64,000 nt of DNA from Planctomycetota bacterium (GTDB taxonomy: Bacteria; Planctomycetota; UBA1135; GCA-002686595): assembly GCA_012959525.1 (NCBI GenBank), contig DUDB01000056.1, positions 1-64,000 of the forward strand, read 5' to 3'. The stretch's first letter is position 1. Each line of letters starts with the position of its first letter. Under the pieces are notes generated by a model. That model saw only the letters and a program-made list of their open reading frames with translations, ran no database searches and was not told the origin of the DNA. Of the stretch, positions 43,580-52,364 are shown piece by piece. The translations under genes were made by a program, and so were the position numbers.

Positions 43580-44419
43580 CTAGAGTTCGATCGCGCTCGT
43601 GCAGAAAACCGGGCCGTCGACGCAGGCCTTGGCAACAGGCCATTCCCCCAGAGGCCCGTCGGGCCGTGTGACAAGCGAGCAGCCATTGCAGATGCCCACA
43701 CCACAGCCCATGTAGGATTCGAGGGAGACCCAACACTCGAGGTTCTTCACCGCAGCCTCATGCGCGACCGCTTCCATCATGGGTTCGGGACCACAGGTGA
43801 GTAGGCGAACGGTCTCCGGGAGATTCTCCACCTCCCATTGCTTGCGCAGGCAATCGAGGACGTTGCCGTGAAAGCCGACGGAGCCATCGTCCGTGGCGGC
43901 CAGCACGCGAACGCCCAAGTCCATGAAGGCCTCGAGGTCATAGAGGAAGCCCGCCTTGCGGCCACCATAGATCAGGGTCAGGTCTTCGGGCGCCACCTTG
44001 GCCCCGTGACTACCCGCCAGCGCCTGCTGGATGGCCATGTAGAACGGTGCGGACCCAATCCCTCCAGCCACCATGACCTGCGGAACGTCGGCCCCAAACT
44101 CTGGGAAGCCGTTTCCCAGGGGGCCCACGCAGACTAGCTCCGTTCCCGGAGAGCTGCGGGCCAGAGCGCGCGTCCCAGGGCCCATGACCTTGATCAGGAA
44201 CTCGATGCTCCCGTCGTCGTGCTGACGGTAGACGGAGAAAGGCCTGGGGATGGCGGGCGCAGTGTCGTCTGGGCTCCGCAGCATGAAGAACCGTCCCGCG
44301 CGCAGAGGGCCAGCGGGCTCCAGGGGCTTGATGCGCAAGAGCACTCCATCCTCCCCACAGGGCTCCACGCCCAATACATGGGCATTTTGGGAGCGAGCAT
44401 CAATGGGCGGAGCGGGCAT
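43580..44419 (-). CDS. pyrK: PyrK-type dihydroorotate dehydrogenase electron-transfer subunit
   Basis: PyrK holds FAD and a 2Fe-2S cluster and passes electrons from PyrD to NAD. The start at MPAPPIDARSQNA gives about 279 residues. It has the FAD-binding IPRPFSVYR, the NAD-binding VAGGIGSAPFYMA, the GPEPMMEA motif and the C-terminal cluster loop C-W-V...SYMGCGVGICNGCSLVTRPDG...KACVDGPVF. The cluster cysteines keep the spacing C-4-C-2-C-about 15-C. No pyrD is next to it; it stands alone between a membrane TPR gene and an ABC-F gene. A related NAD-ferredoxin-type reductase cannot be excluded. Confidence 0.85.
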   Translation of the reverse strand: MPAPPIDARSQNAHVLGVEPCGEDGVLLRIKPLEPAGPLRAGRFFMLRSPDDTAPAIPRPFSVYRQHDDGSIEFLIKVMGPGTRALARSSPGTELVCVGPLGNGFPEFGADVPQVMVAGGIGSAPFYMAIQQALAGSHGAKVAPEDLTLIYGGRKAGFLYDLEAFMDLGVRVLAATDDGSVGFHGNVLDCLRKQWEVENLPETVRLLTCGPEPMMEAVAHEAAVKNLECWVSLESYMGCGVGICNGCSLVTRPDGPLGEWPVAKACVDGPVFCTSAIEL

Positions 44420-44608
44420 CGGGCGTGATGTTACGCCGTGGAGGCCGCTCGCACCACATGGGGTGGGCACCGAGCGCACCTAGACCGCTGTTCGCCGTTG
44501 CAGCGCTCGGTGAAATCGATCAACCGCCATACCCGGGCTCCCGCACCTAGCGGCCACAGGCGATGCCGCTATCCTAGTCGCCCCGGAATTCGCCCCGGGA
44601 CCCACTCC

Positions 44609-46531
44609 ATGACTCTGCTCTCCCTCGACAACCTGAAGAAGCACTACGGGACGCAAGAGGTCTTGAAAGGGGCTTCCCTGCTGCTGGACCCGGGGGTGAC
44701 CCTGGGCATCGTAGGGCGCAATGGCGGTGGAAAGACGACGCTCTTCCGGATCATCACGGGAGAGGAATCACCCGATTGGGGGACCGTATCCCTGAGGCGC
44801 GGGGCGCGCATGGGATTCGTACCCCAGCGGCCGGTGTTCGCTCCCGGTTTGAGCGTGAGCGACTACGTGGAGTCCGGGTTGGACGCGACCAAGTTGCTGC
44901 TGACGCGGATCGAGGCCATCGGCGAAGAGATGGGGACGGCCACCGGTGAAGCCCTGACGCGGTTGATGCGGGAGCACGACGAGCTGACCGGTCGCGTGGA
45001 TGAGCTTGGCGGTTGGGAAACAGAACGCAGGGTGGAGACCGTGCTCTCAGGTATTGGCCTTGGTGAGGAGTTCTGGCAGCGCGAGGCTTGCACCCTCTCT
45101 GGAGGGGAGAAGAACCGCGTCGCCCTGGCGCGCGAGCTGGTGGCGGATCATGACCTGCTGCTCCTCGACGAGCCCACGAACCACCTGGACCTGGAAGGGA
45201 TCGAGTGGCTTGAGAAATACCTCGCTGAAATACGCGGTGCTGTATTGGTCGTATCCCACGACAGGCGCCTACTGCAGAACTCGGTGCACCGCATCGTCGA
45301 GCTGGAGTTCGGTGAGCTTGGGACCTATCCGGGCAACTACTCGCAGTACCTCGTGCTCAAACAAGAGCGCTATGAGGACCACCTCCGCCGCTACAAGCAG
45401 CAGCAGGAGCACGTGCGCAAGGAAGAGGGCTTCATCAAGAAGCACATGGGAAGCCAGCGCACGGCAGAAGCCAAAGGGCGGGCCAAGAAACTCAGCCACG
45501 TCGAGCGAATCGAAGCCCCCCACCATGACATCCGCAGGCCCGTCATTCGGGCCCCCCAGGCGGCGCGGGGGGGCGAGAGGGTCCTGCTGGCCACCGGCCT
45601 GAGCGGCGGGTATGAAGGCAACGTGCTCTTCAAGGATGTGGAGCTGCGCATCGGGCGTGGGCAGCGCATCGGCGTGGTCGGGCCCAACGGGTCCGGCAAG
45701 TCGACCCTGATGAAGATACTAGCCGGACGCATGCAGGCCCTGGCCGGAACCGTGAGTCTGGGTCACGGAGCGCAAGTGGCCTACTACGATCAGAACACCT
45801 CCCACTTGCGCGACGACGGAACCCCTCATACCGAGATCGGCCGCTTTCACCCCACCTTGACGGACCTGGAGATTCGCTCGCATCTGGCGCGTTTTCTCTT
45901 CCGCGGCGGAAACGTGGGCAAGTCCGTAGCCGCCCTCTCCGGCGGAGAGCGTGCGCGACTGTGCCTGGCTCTACTGGTTCTCAGCAGACCGAGCTGGATG
46001 GCCTTGGACGAGCCGACCAACCACCTAGATCTCGCCAGTCGGACGGCTCTCGAGGAGATGCTGTCGGAGTTCCAAGGGGCCCTCGTCTGCATCAGCCACG
46101 ACCGGGAATTTCTGGACGGGCTGTGCACGCACATCATCGAGGTCAGCGACGGAGGCATCCGTGAGTTCGAGGGGAACTACACGGCTTGGCGCAAGGTCAA
46201 GGAAGCCGAGCGCATAGTCGCAACCGAGGCACGCGCAGATGCCGCAGCCCAGGCCAAGCGCGCCGCTCGGGAGAAAGCGGAGGCCTCACCCAAGAAGAAT
46301 AAGGCGAAGAAAGGGCGATCCGGGGGTGGCAAGGTCCGCAACCCGTACCAATTCGAACGGCTCGAGAAGCGTATCATCGCCCTTGAAGAGGAGCTCGAGG
46401 CGCTCAACTCCGCTTGCGCTTCGGAAGAGATCTACTCGAACTCCGAGAAGCTGCGTGAGACCCAGATTCGGATCGCTGAGGTCTCTCAAGAACTGGAACT
46501 CGCCAACGAAGACTGGGAAAACTGGTCCTAA
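44609..46531 (+). CDS. uup: ABC-F family ATPase (Uup-type)
   Basis: The product has 640 residues from ATG 44609. Two ATPase domains carry Walker A GRNGGGKTT and GPNGSGKST, signatures TLSGGEKNR and ALSGGERAR, and Walker B LLLLDEPTNHLDLEG and WMALDEPTNHLD. The linker between domains is long and charged (YEDHLRRYKQQQEHVRKEEGF), as in the P-site tRNA interaction motif of ABC-F proteins. The C-terminus has a Lys-rich stretch and a coiled coil like the Uup DNA/RNA-binding tail. ABC-F proteins act on ribosomes; Uup also binds DNA. There is no membrane domain, so it is not a transporter. Confidence 0.92.
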   Translation: MTLLSLDNLKKHYGTQEVLKGASLLLDPGVTLGIVGRNGGGKTTLFRIITGEESPDWGTVSLRRGARMGFVPQRPVFAPGLSVSDYVESGLDATKLLLTRIEAIGEEMGTATGEALTRLMREHDELTGRVDELGGWETERRVETVLSGIGLGEEFWQREACTLSGGEKNRVALARELVADHDLLLLDEPTNHLDLEGIEWLEKYLAEIRGAVLVVSHDRRLLQNSVHRIVELEFGELGTYPGNYSQYLVLKQERYEDHLRRYKQQQEHVRKEEGFIKKHMGSQRTAEAKGRAKKLSHVERIEAPHHDIRRPVIRAPQAARGGERVLLATGLSGGYEGNVLFKDVELRIGRGQRIGVVGPNGSGKSTLMKILAGRMQALAGTVSLGHGAQVAYYDQNTSHLRDDGTPHTEIGRFHPTLTDLEIRSHLARFLFRGGNVGKSVAALSGGERARLCLALLVLSRPSWMALDEPTNHLDLASRTALEEMLSEFQGALVCISHDREFLDGLCTHIIEVSDGGIREFEGNYTAWRKVKEAERIVATEARADAAAQAKRAAREKAEASPKKNKAKKGRSGGGKVRNPYQFERLEKRIIALEEELEALNSACASEEIYSNSEKLRETQIRIAEVSQELELANEDWENWS

Positions 46532-46591
46532 GGCGGGCGCTCGCAGTATCCTGCCCTCGCGCCCATCCGGGCCACAACGACCTCAAGCCCC

Positions 46592-48301
46592 ATGCAGCAG
46601 TTCCAAGATGCCGTAAGAGATGCGCTGATCGCCGAGACCGGCATCGCTCAGGAGGCTGTACGCCTTGAGACGCCGCGCGACCCAAGCATGGGAGACCTCG
46701 CCTTCCCCTGCTTCGTGCTCGCCAAGGAGCTAAAGGCCGCACCCCCCAAGATCGCCAGCGACCTAGAGGGCAAGCTGAACGACCGCTTGCAAGGCATCAC
46801 GGCCAAGGCAACGGGGCCCTTCCTGAACTTCACGATTGACCCGGCACTTCTGGCCTCCACCGTCCTGGGGCAAATCCAGGAACAAGGGGATGCCTATGGC
46901 GGTAGCACTGAGGGACAGGGCAAGACAATCGTGCTCGATCTGTCCTCGCCCAACATCGCCAAGCCCATGTCCGTGGGACACCTGCGATCCACGGTGATCG
47001 GGGCAGCGATCCAGCGCGTACACAACGCCCTCGGCTACACGACCGTGGGCATCAACCACATCGGCGACTGGGGCAGCCAGTTCGGCAAGCTCGTAGCCGC
47101 CGTGGACCGGTGGGGTGACACGGTCGACCTCGAAGCCGACCCCATCAAGGCCCTCCTGGCCCTGTACGTTCGCTATCACGAGGAAGAGGACGGCGACCCC
47201 GAGCTCAAGCAGGCGGGGCGTGATGCATTCAAGGAGCTCGAGAGCGGCGAGGACGGTCGCGTGCGGGCAACCTGGCGCCACCTGACCGAGCTCTCCTTGG
47301 CTGAGTTCGACAAAATCTACACCCGCTTGGGTGTGGAGTTCGACGAAGTCCGAGGCGAGGCCTACTACGAGTCCCACCTTGCTTCCACAGTCGAACGAAT
47401 CGTGGACGCTGGCATTACCGAGGAATCGGAAGGCGCCCTGATCGTGAGACTCTCCGAGTTTGGCGAAGAGGTCCCGCCGTGCCTGTTGCGCAAGACGGAT
47501 GGCACAACGCTCTACGCCACGCGCGATCTCGCGGCCGCCTTCCATCGCTGGGAGCTGTACGGCTTTGAACGCAGCCTCTACGTTGTCGGTGGAGACCAGC
47601 GCCTGCACTTCCGCCAGCTCAAGTACGTGCTCGAGCGCATGGGCGTCGATTGGGAGCCGCGCATGGAGCACGTCGATTTTGGGATGATGAGGCTCCCCGA
47701 GGGCAAGATGAGCACCCGCAAGGGGCGTGTGATCTTCCTGGAAGACGTGCTGGATCAAGCCGCGGCCGAGGCGGACAAGGTCATCGCCGAGAAGAATCCG
47801 GGCCTCGAAGGCCGAGCGGAAATAGCCGAGATGGTGGGTGTCGGTGCGGTGGTCTTCAATGACCTGAAACGCGAGCGGGTCAAGGACGTCGAGTTTGTGT
47901 GGGAAGAGGTCCTTTCCTTCGAAGGTGACACGGGACCCTACGTCCAATACACGCACGCACGCCTGGCATCGATCTTGCGCAAAGGGGCAGCTGAACAGGC
48001 CGAGCTCGACTCCGCGCCCGCGCCTGACTGGGACACGCTGACCGGTGCCTCCGCCATCCTGGGCAAGCTGGGCCGCTTCAATGCCGTCCTCTCCCGCGCC
48101 GCCCGCCATGCCGAGCCCTCTGAGGTCACCAGCTATGCCCTGAGCCTGTGCCGGGACACCAACACCTGGATCGCTGCAGAGCGCGTCCTGGGTCAGGCAC
48201 CCGCTGTGACGGCCGCCCGGCTGGCTTTCGTCGATGGAGTCCGCCAGGTGCTGGCCAATGCCCTGGGCATCCTTGGGGTGGGTGCGCCGGTGCGGATGTA
48301 G
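46592..48301 (+). CDS. argS: Arginyl-tRNA synthetase
   Basis: ArgS charges tRNA-Arg. The 569-residue product has the ArgRS N-terminal domain (MQQFQDAVRDALIAET...MGDLAFPCFVLAK). It has the SSPNIAKPMSVGHLRSTVIG segment with the HIGH-like VGHLRST, then HIGDWGSQFGKLV, and the KMSKS-like KMSTRKG near residue 372. The anticodon-binding C-terminal domain has YVQYTHARLASIL and ends in LANALGILGVGAPVRM. The length is normal. It follows the ABC-F gene by 60 bases. Confidence 0.97.
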   Translation: MQQFQDAVRDALIAETGIAQEAVRLETPRDPSMGDLAFPCFVLAKELKAAPPKIASDLEGKLNDRLQGITAKATGPFLNFTIDPALLASTVLGQIQEQGDAYGGSTEGQGKTIVLDLSSPNIAKPMSVGHLRSTVIGAAIQRVHNALGYTTVGINHIGDWGSQFGKLVAAVDRWGDTVDLEADPIKALLALYVRYHEEEDGDPELKQAGRDAFKELESGEDGRVRATWRHLTELSLAEFDKIYTRLGVEFDEVRGEAYYESHLASTVERIVDAGITEESEGALIVRLSEFGEEVPPCLLRKTDGTTLYATRDLAAAFHRWELYGFERSLYVVGGDQRLHFRQLKYVLERMGVDWEPRMEHVDFGMMRLPEGKMSTRKGRVIFLEDVLDQAAAEADKVIAEKNPGLEGRAEIAEMVGVGAVVFNDLKRERVKDVEFVWEEVLSFEGDTGPYVQYTHARLASILRKGAAEQAELDSAPAPDWDTLTGASAILGKLGRFNAVLSRAARHAEPSEVTSYALSLCRDTNTWIAAERVLGQAPAVTAARLAFVDGVRQVLANALGILGVGAPVRM

Positions 48302-48376
48302 AGCGCCATCCTGGCCCTGGATCTGAACCGGGCAGGAAATGTAGAGTGCGCGGCAAGGCGCTCCCGTGGGGTGCCG

Positions 48377-48985
48377 ATGGCAACAGGGGCAATCGGCCGC
48401 AATCCCGTCCGGCCGGAGCCCCGATCGGTGACTAGTGCACCCGCAGCGGCCCCACCCGAGTTCCTTCTGGAGAAGACCTTGATCGAGAAGTACATACGCG
48501 ACGTCCCCGACTTCCCCAAGGAGGGGATCCTCTTCAAGGACATTACGCCCCTCCTGAAGAGTCCCGAGGGATTGGCCCTCGCCATCACCGGCATGGCGGA
48601 GGCGGTGGACCCGGACTCCTTCGACCTGGTCTGCGGCATCGAGTCCCGCGGGTTCATTTTTGGCACGGCGCTGGCCCACAAGATTGGCAAGGGGTTTATT
48701 CCCATTCGCAAGCCCGGGAAGTTGCCCTGGAAGACCGCCTCGGAGTCCTATGACCTCGAATACGGGACCGACACCCTGGAGATCCACGAGGACGCCTGCC
48801 CCGGACAGCGGGTGCTCGTCGTCGATGATCTGCTGGCGACGGGCGGAACCATGGCCGCCGGGCTCAACCTGGTACGTCGCGTGGGTGGCGATCCCATCGC
48901 TTGCATTGTCGCCATCGAACTCGCCATGCTGAAGGGGCGTGAGCGACTGGGCGACGTTGCAGTACACACCCTGATGACCGTCTGA
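48377..48985 (+). CDS. apt: Adenine phosphoribosyltransferase
   Basis: Apt salvages adenine to AMP using PRPP. The core starts near LIEKYIRDVPDFPKEGILFKDITPLL, the usual N-terminus, so the first roughly 30 residues are an extension; GTG 48371 and a GTG further in (VTSAP) are other possible starts. The CGIESRGFIFG motif, the PRPP loop VLVVDDLLATGGTM and the late ELAMLKGRERL are complete. It lies between argS and a sigma factor gene, with only 22 bases to the latter. Confidence 0.94.
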   Translation: MATGAIGRNPVRPEPRSVTSAPAAAPPEFLLEKTLIEKYIRDVPDFPKEGILFKDITPLLKSPEGLALAITGMAEAVDPDSFDLVCGIESRGFIFGTALAHKIGKGFIPIRKPGKLPWKTASESYDLEYGTDTLEIHEDACPGQRVLVVDDLLATGGTMAAGLNLVRRVGGDPIACIVAIELAMLKGRERLGDVAVHTLMTV

Positions 48986-49007
48986 ACCGGAGCCCGCCAA
49001 CCACCGC

Positions 49008-49913
49008 ATGAGTTCTAAGAAATCGACCGGCGACCGCACGCCGACCAAAACTGCCAAGAGTTCCGCCAAAGCCAAGCCCATTGGCGGCAGGAAAAAAAAG
49101 GCCCCGATCGACCCTAACCTGCCGCCTGAGGAGCAGCCCACGGAGGATGTGTGGGTCCTTTACAAGAAGGCGGTCCAAGCCAGTGATGCTGCCAAGGTGG
49201 AGGCTCTGCGTAACGTGCTCATGGAGCGCCACTACCCGCTGGTCAAGTACATCGCAGAGCGTCTGCTCCAGACCCTGCCCAAGTCGATCGAGCTCGACGA
49301 TCTGGTCAGCGCCGGGCTCTTCGGACTGATGGACGCCATCCGCGGCTTTGATCTGTCGCGAGGCATCAAGTTCAAGACCTACTGCACGACCCGCATTCGC
49401 GGATCGATCTTGGACCAGCTGCGGTCCCAGGACTGGGTGCCACGGCTGGTGCGCTTGAAGGCGGGCAAGATCGACAAGGCTCTCCAGAAGCTCACGGGCG
49501 AGTACGGCCGAGAGCCCACCCACGCCGAGCTCGCCAATTACCTGGAGATGGACTACGGCGAGCTCTCAAAGGAGATCTCGTCGGCCAAGGCGAAGGCCAT
49601 GTACTCCTTGTCGGAGAAGTGGGACGACGGGGACGACGACAACTCCATGGAGAAGACGGACGTCCTGGAAGACAAGAAGGCCGTCGACCCGATTGGCGAT
49701 CTGAATCGCTCGGATGTGATGGGCTACATCACTCGCTCGTTGACCAGCAAGGAGCGCTTCATCATCGAGCAGTACTATCAGCACGGCCTGACCATGCGCG
49801 AAATCGGCGAGATGCTGACCCTCACCGAGAGCCGCGTATGCCAGATCCACTCGAACGTGATGGCCCGGCTCAAGAGCCTGCTGGGACAGAAGCAATCCAC
49901 ACTGTTGATGTAG
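49008..49913 (+). CDS. FliA/WhiG-type RNA polymerase sigma factor
   Basis: The 301-residue product has a Lys-rich N-terminal tail (1-45). Sigma region 2 follows (NVLMERHYPLVKYIAERLL, ELDDLVSAGLFGLMDAIRGFDLSRGIKFKTYCTTRIRGSILD). Region 3 is LQKLTGEYGREPTHAELANYL and region 4 is LTSKERFIIEQYYQHGLTMREIGEMLTLTESRVCQIHSNVMARL. The order and the GIKFKTYCTTRIRG sequence match the sigma-28 (FliA/WhiG/SigB-F) group. No flagellar gene is in the window, so it may serve another regulon. It follows apt closely. Confidence 0.9.
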   Translation: MSSKKSTGDRTPTKTAKSSAKAKPIGGRKKKAPIDPNLPPEEQPTEDVWVLYKKAVQASDAAKVEALRNVLMERHYPLVKYIAERLLQTLPKSIELDDLVSAGLFGLMDAIRGFDLSRGIKFKTYCTTRIRGSILDQLRSQDWVPRLVRLKAGKIDKALQKLTGEYGREPTHAELANYLEMDYGELSKEISSAKAKAMYSLSEKWDDGDDDNSMEKTDVLEDKKAVDPIGDLNRSDVMGYITRSLTSKERFIIEQYYQHGLTMREIGEMLTLTESRVCQIHSNVMARLKSLLGQKQSTLLM

Positions 49914-49985
49914 GCCTGCGCCTCGAGGGTTGCCCCACCGGGTGGGCGGAGGGCGCTTGATCCGCAAGGCCCTATGATGTGCCTC

Positions 49986-51551
49986 ATGCCTAACCGGTTG
50001 TCCCCGCTCCTGCTCCTCCTCGCGTGTTGCGCGGCGGGATCCGACGATGAACCCCGCACCGGGGCGGCCCCGGATCGACCCAACGTCCTTATCGTGATCA
50101 GCGATGACCTGGCGTCAATTGCGACTGGAACCTGGGGACTTGATGGAGAAGGCCTGGTGTCCACACCCGGCATCGATGCCCTGGCCCGTCGCGGGGTGGT
50201 GTTTGAGCGGGCCCTGTGTGCGTCGCCATTCTGCACGCCCTCGCGTCAGTCGTTCTTGACCGGACGCTGGCCCCATGCCATTCGCGTCACACAGCTGAAA
50301 TCCACCCTCCCCAAGGATGCACCGACCCTGGGGACCGTATTCCGGGACGCGGGCTATCGCACTGCGGCCATCGGAAAGATGCATTGGATGCGGACCCGCG
50401 TGGGAGAGGTTGAGTTCGGCTTCGATCGCATCGCCGGGAAGATCGAGTGGCAAGCTCAGCTGACCCCGGAAGAGCGCTCGATACTGGATGAGTACAACCG
50501 CGGTTGGAGTCGCTCCGAGCGCAGGGGCTGGTCCATGTCCAACCCTGAAGGCGCCCCCTTGCCTTTGGCGGAAGAGAGCCACATGGCTCCGTTCCTCCTC
50601 GAGAAAGCCATGGCGTTCATGGATGAGGACGCCACCAGCCCATTCTTGGCGTTCCTCTCGCTCGGAGAACCCCACGCGCCATTCCACTTTCCGCCACGGC
50701 TCCTGGAGTCGGTAGATCCCAAAGCCCTATCCCTGCCCCAGGTGGATGAAGCCCTGCAGGCTAAGGAGGTCCTCGGACTGGCGACCATGCTCAGAAGCCG
50801 CCGCGCCCTGAAGGGACCCTTGACCGAGGACATTCTGCGCGGGGCACTGGCCGCCTACTTGCGCTCCGTACTCTGGATGGATGAACAGCTCGTGGCTTTG
50901 GATCGCTACCTCGAAGCCAGCGGACGCTGGGAAGACACAATCGTGATCTTCTGGAGCGACAACGGCTACCTACTCGGGGAGCGCGGCCACTTGGGCAAGA
51001 ACTACCCCTACCGGGAGGTGGTGCAGGTGCCTCTCTCCATCGCGGCTCCAGGAGTGCCCCCCGCGCGCACCGGCGAATTGGCTCACGCCATCGACGTCTT
51101 CCCCACCCTCTGTGGCCTCTGTGGGATCGACCCCCCCGGATTCCTGCAGGGAGTAAGCCTCGAACCCCTGCTGCGCTCGGGTACCCCAGTCCGCGATCAG
51201 GCCTACACCGAGTTCGTGGGCCAGATGGCCACCCTGGAAACAGAGCGTTGGAAGCTGCACCTGGGTGCCCAGGCGAGTGCTGGATGGGACCAGCTCTACG
51301 ATCTGCAAGCCGACCCGGGCGAGACCGACAACCGCTTCAACGAAGCCGATCTGCAACCTGTCGTGACCGACCTCGTCCGTCGCATGCGGGACTTGCTGGC
51401 GTCCACGCCCCCGGATGGTGTGTTGGCTGAGTCCTGGGTGTCTCCCTCCCGTGGGACGAACCCGGATGAGGACGTCCGTGCCATACGGCGCGCTCTGTCC
51501 CTGGTGGAATCCTCACGCCCCGCCGTCGCCCCCCGACGCGGGGAGCGCTGA
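49986..51551 (+). CDS. Sulfatase, probable lipoprotein
   Basis: The 521-residue product (ATG 49986) has a lipoprotein-like signal (SPLLLLLACCAAG). The alkaline-phosphatase-fold sulfatase core has VLIVISDDLAS (metal-binding Asp pair), Cys83 in CTPSR (formylglycine site), IGKMHW, GEPHAPFH and FWSDNGYLLGERG. It ends with the C-terminal YDLQADPGETDNRFN. The motifs favour an arylsulfatase/polysaccharide sulfatase (S1 family). The substrate is unknown. No formylglycine-generating enzyme is adjacent, so maturation must be supplied from elsewhere. The 3' end overlaps the convergent ABC ATPase gene by 39 bases. Confidence 0.93.
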   Translation: MPNRLSPLLLLLACCAAGSDDEPRTGAAPDRPNVLIVISDDLASIATGTWGLDGEGLVSTPGIDALARRGVVFERALCASPFCTPSRQSFLTGRWPHAIRVTQLKSTLPKDAPTLGTVFRDAGYRTAAIGKMHWMRTRVGEVEFGFDRIAGKIEWQAQLTPEERSILDEYNRGWSRSERRGWSMSNPEGAPLPLAEESHMAPFLLEKAMAFMDEDATSPFLAFLSLGEPHAPFHFPPRLLESVDPKALSLPQVDEALQAKEVLGLATMLRSRRALKGPLTEDILRGALAAYLRSVLWMDEQLVALDRYLEASGRWEDTIVIFWSDNGYLLGERGHLGKNYPYREVVQVPLSIAAPGVPPARTGELAHAIDVFPTLCGLCGIDPPGFLQGVSLEPLLRSGTPVRDQAYTEFVGQMATLETERWKLHLGAQASAGWDQLYDLQADPGETDNRFNEADLQPVVTDLVRRMRDLLASTPPDGVLAESWVSPSRGTNPDEDVRAIRRALSLVESSRPAVAPRRGER

Positions 51552-52364
51552 GGGGTCCGGGCTACGCCAGGGCAAGACGATCGGCCGCTCATCTGCCTGA
51601 CCCTCCGCGCCCTCCTCAACCCTCCACGAGGAGTAGCGCAAACCAGAGCCGTAGACAGGTTCAAGGACCGATCGCCGCAGCACCTCGTTCACGGTACCGT
51701 CCGCCACCTTGCGGCCCCCATCCAAGAGCACAATGCGCGAGGCGAATTGGCTGGCAAGATTCAGGTCGTGGGTCACGACAGCTACGGCGCGTTCTTCATG
51801 AGCCAGACTCTCGATCAGCTCGAATACGGCGATCTGATGCTCGGGGTCCAGTGCGTTGGTCGGCTCATCGATGAGGAGCAGGTCGGCTTGCTGCGCGAGG
51901 GCGCGGGCCACCAGGCAACGCTGGCGTTGGCCGCCGGATAGATCTGGTAGGGCGCGCTCTGCAAGATCCACCAGGTCGGCCTGACTCAGAGCCTGGTCTA
52001 CAGCCTGGCGATCTTCCGGGGTTGCGCGAGCAAATACACCCTGGTGGGAGTAGCGGCCCTGGGCCACGAAAGTGCGGACAGTAACTTCCGGCAATGTGAT
52101 CAGAGATTGGGGCACAAAGGCCAGACGACGCGCCCGAAACCTGGGCACCCAACCCGTCATCGATTCGCCGCGCCATGTAACTTCGCCGGCCGTGATGGGG
52201 AGCAACCCGGCCAGAGCCTTCAGAAGAGTGCTCTTGCCCGCGCCGTTAGGTCCCAGGATGCAGACCACCTCTCCGGGGGCAATGGAGAGATCCAGGTCAA
52301 TGAGCGCCTCTACACCACCAGAATATATGTGGCCCAGTCCCCGGCTCTCGATCAGCACTACCAC
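51513..52364 (-). CDS. Iron-chelate/cobalamin-type ABC transporter ATPase
   Basis: The 283-residue ATPase has Walker A GPNGAGKSTLLKALAGLLP, the Q-loop at FVPQS, signature DLSGGQRQRCLVARAL, Walker B LLLIDEPTNALD and the switch His in VVTHD. The sequence GRYSHQGVF... between Q-loop and signature is typical of FecE/BtuD/HmuV ATPases. The C-terminal 40 residues are non-conserved. It is translated directly after the permease with a 7-base overlap. The matching substrate-binding lipoprotein is 2.3 kb away on the other strand. Confidence 0.92.
   Translation of the reverse strand: MVVLIESRGLGHIYSGGVEALIDLDLSIAPGEVVCILGPNGAGKSTLLKALAGLLPITAGEVTWRGESMTGWVPRFRARRLAFVPQSLITLPEVTVRTFVAQGRYSHQGVFARATPEDRQAVDQALSQADLVDLAERALPDLSGGQRQRCLVARALAQQADLLLIDEPTNALDPEHQIAVFELIESLAHEERAVAVVTHDLNLASQFASRIVLLDGGRKVADGTVNEVLRRSVLEPVYGSGLRYSSWRVEEGAEGQADERPIVLPWRSPDPSALPASGGDGGA

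Noticed and set aside
46763-49141. 792-codon minus-strand open frame antisense to argS, apt and the start of the sigma gene
   Set aside because: The opposite strand encodes three well-recognised proteins in full. The antisense translation is His/Gly/Val-rich with no family pattern, as expected from high-GC codon bias.
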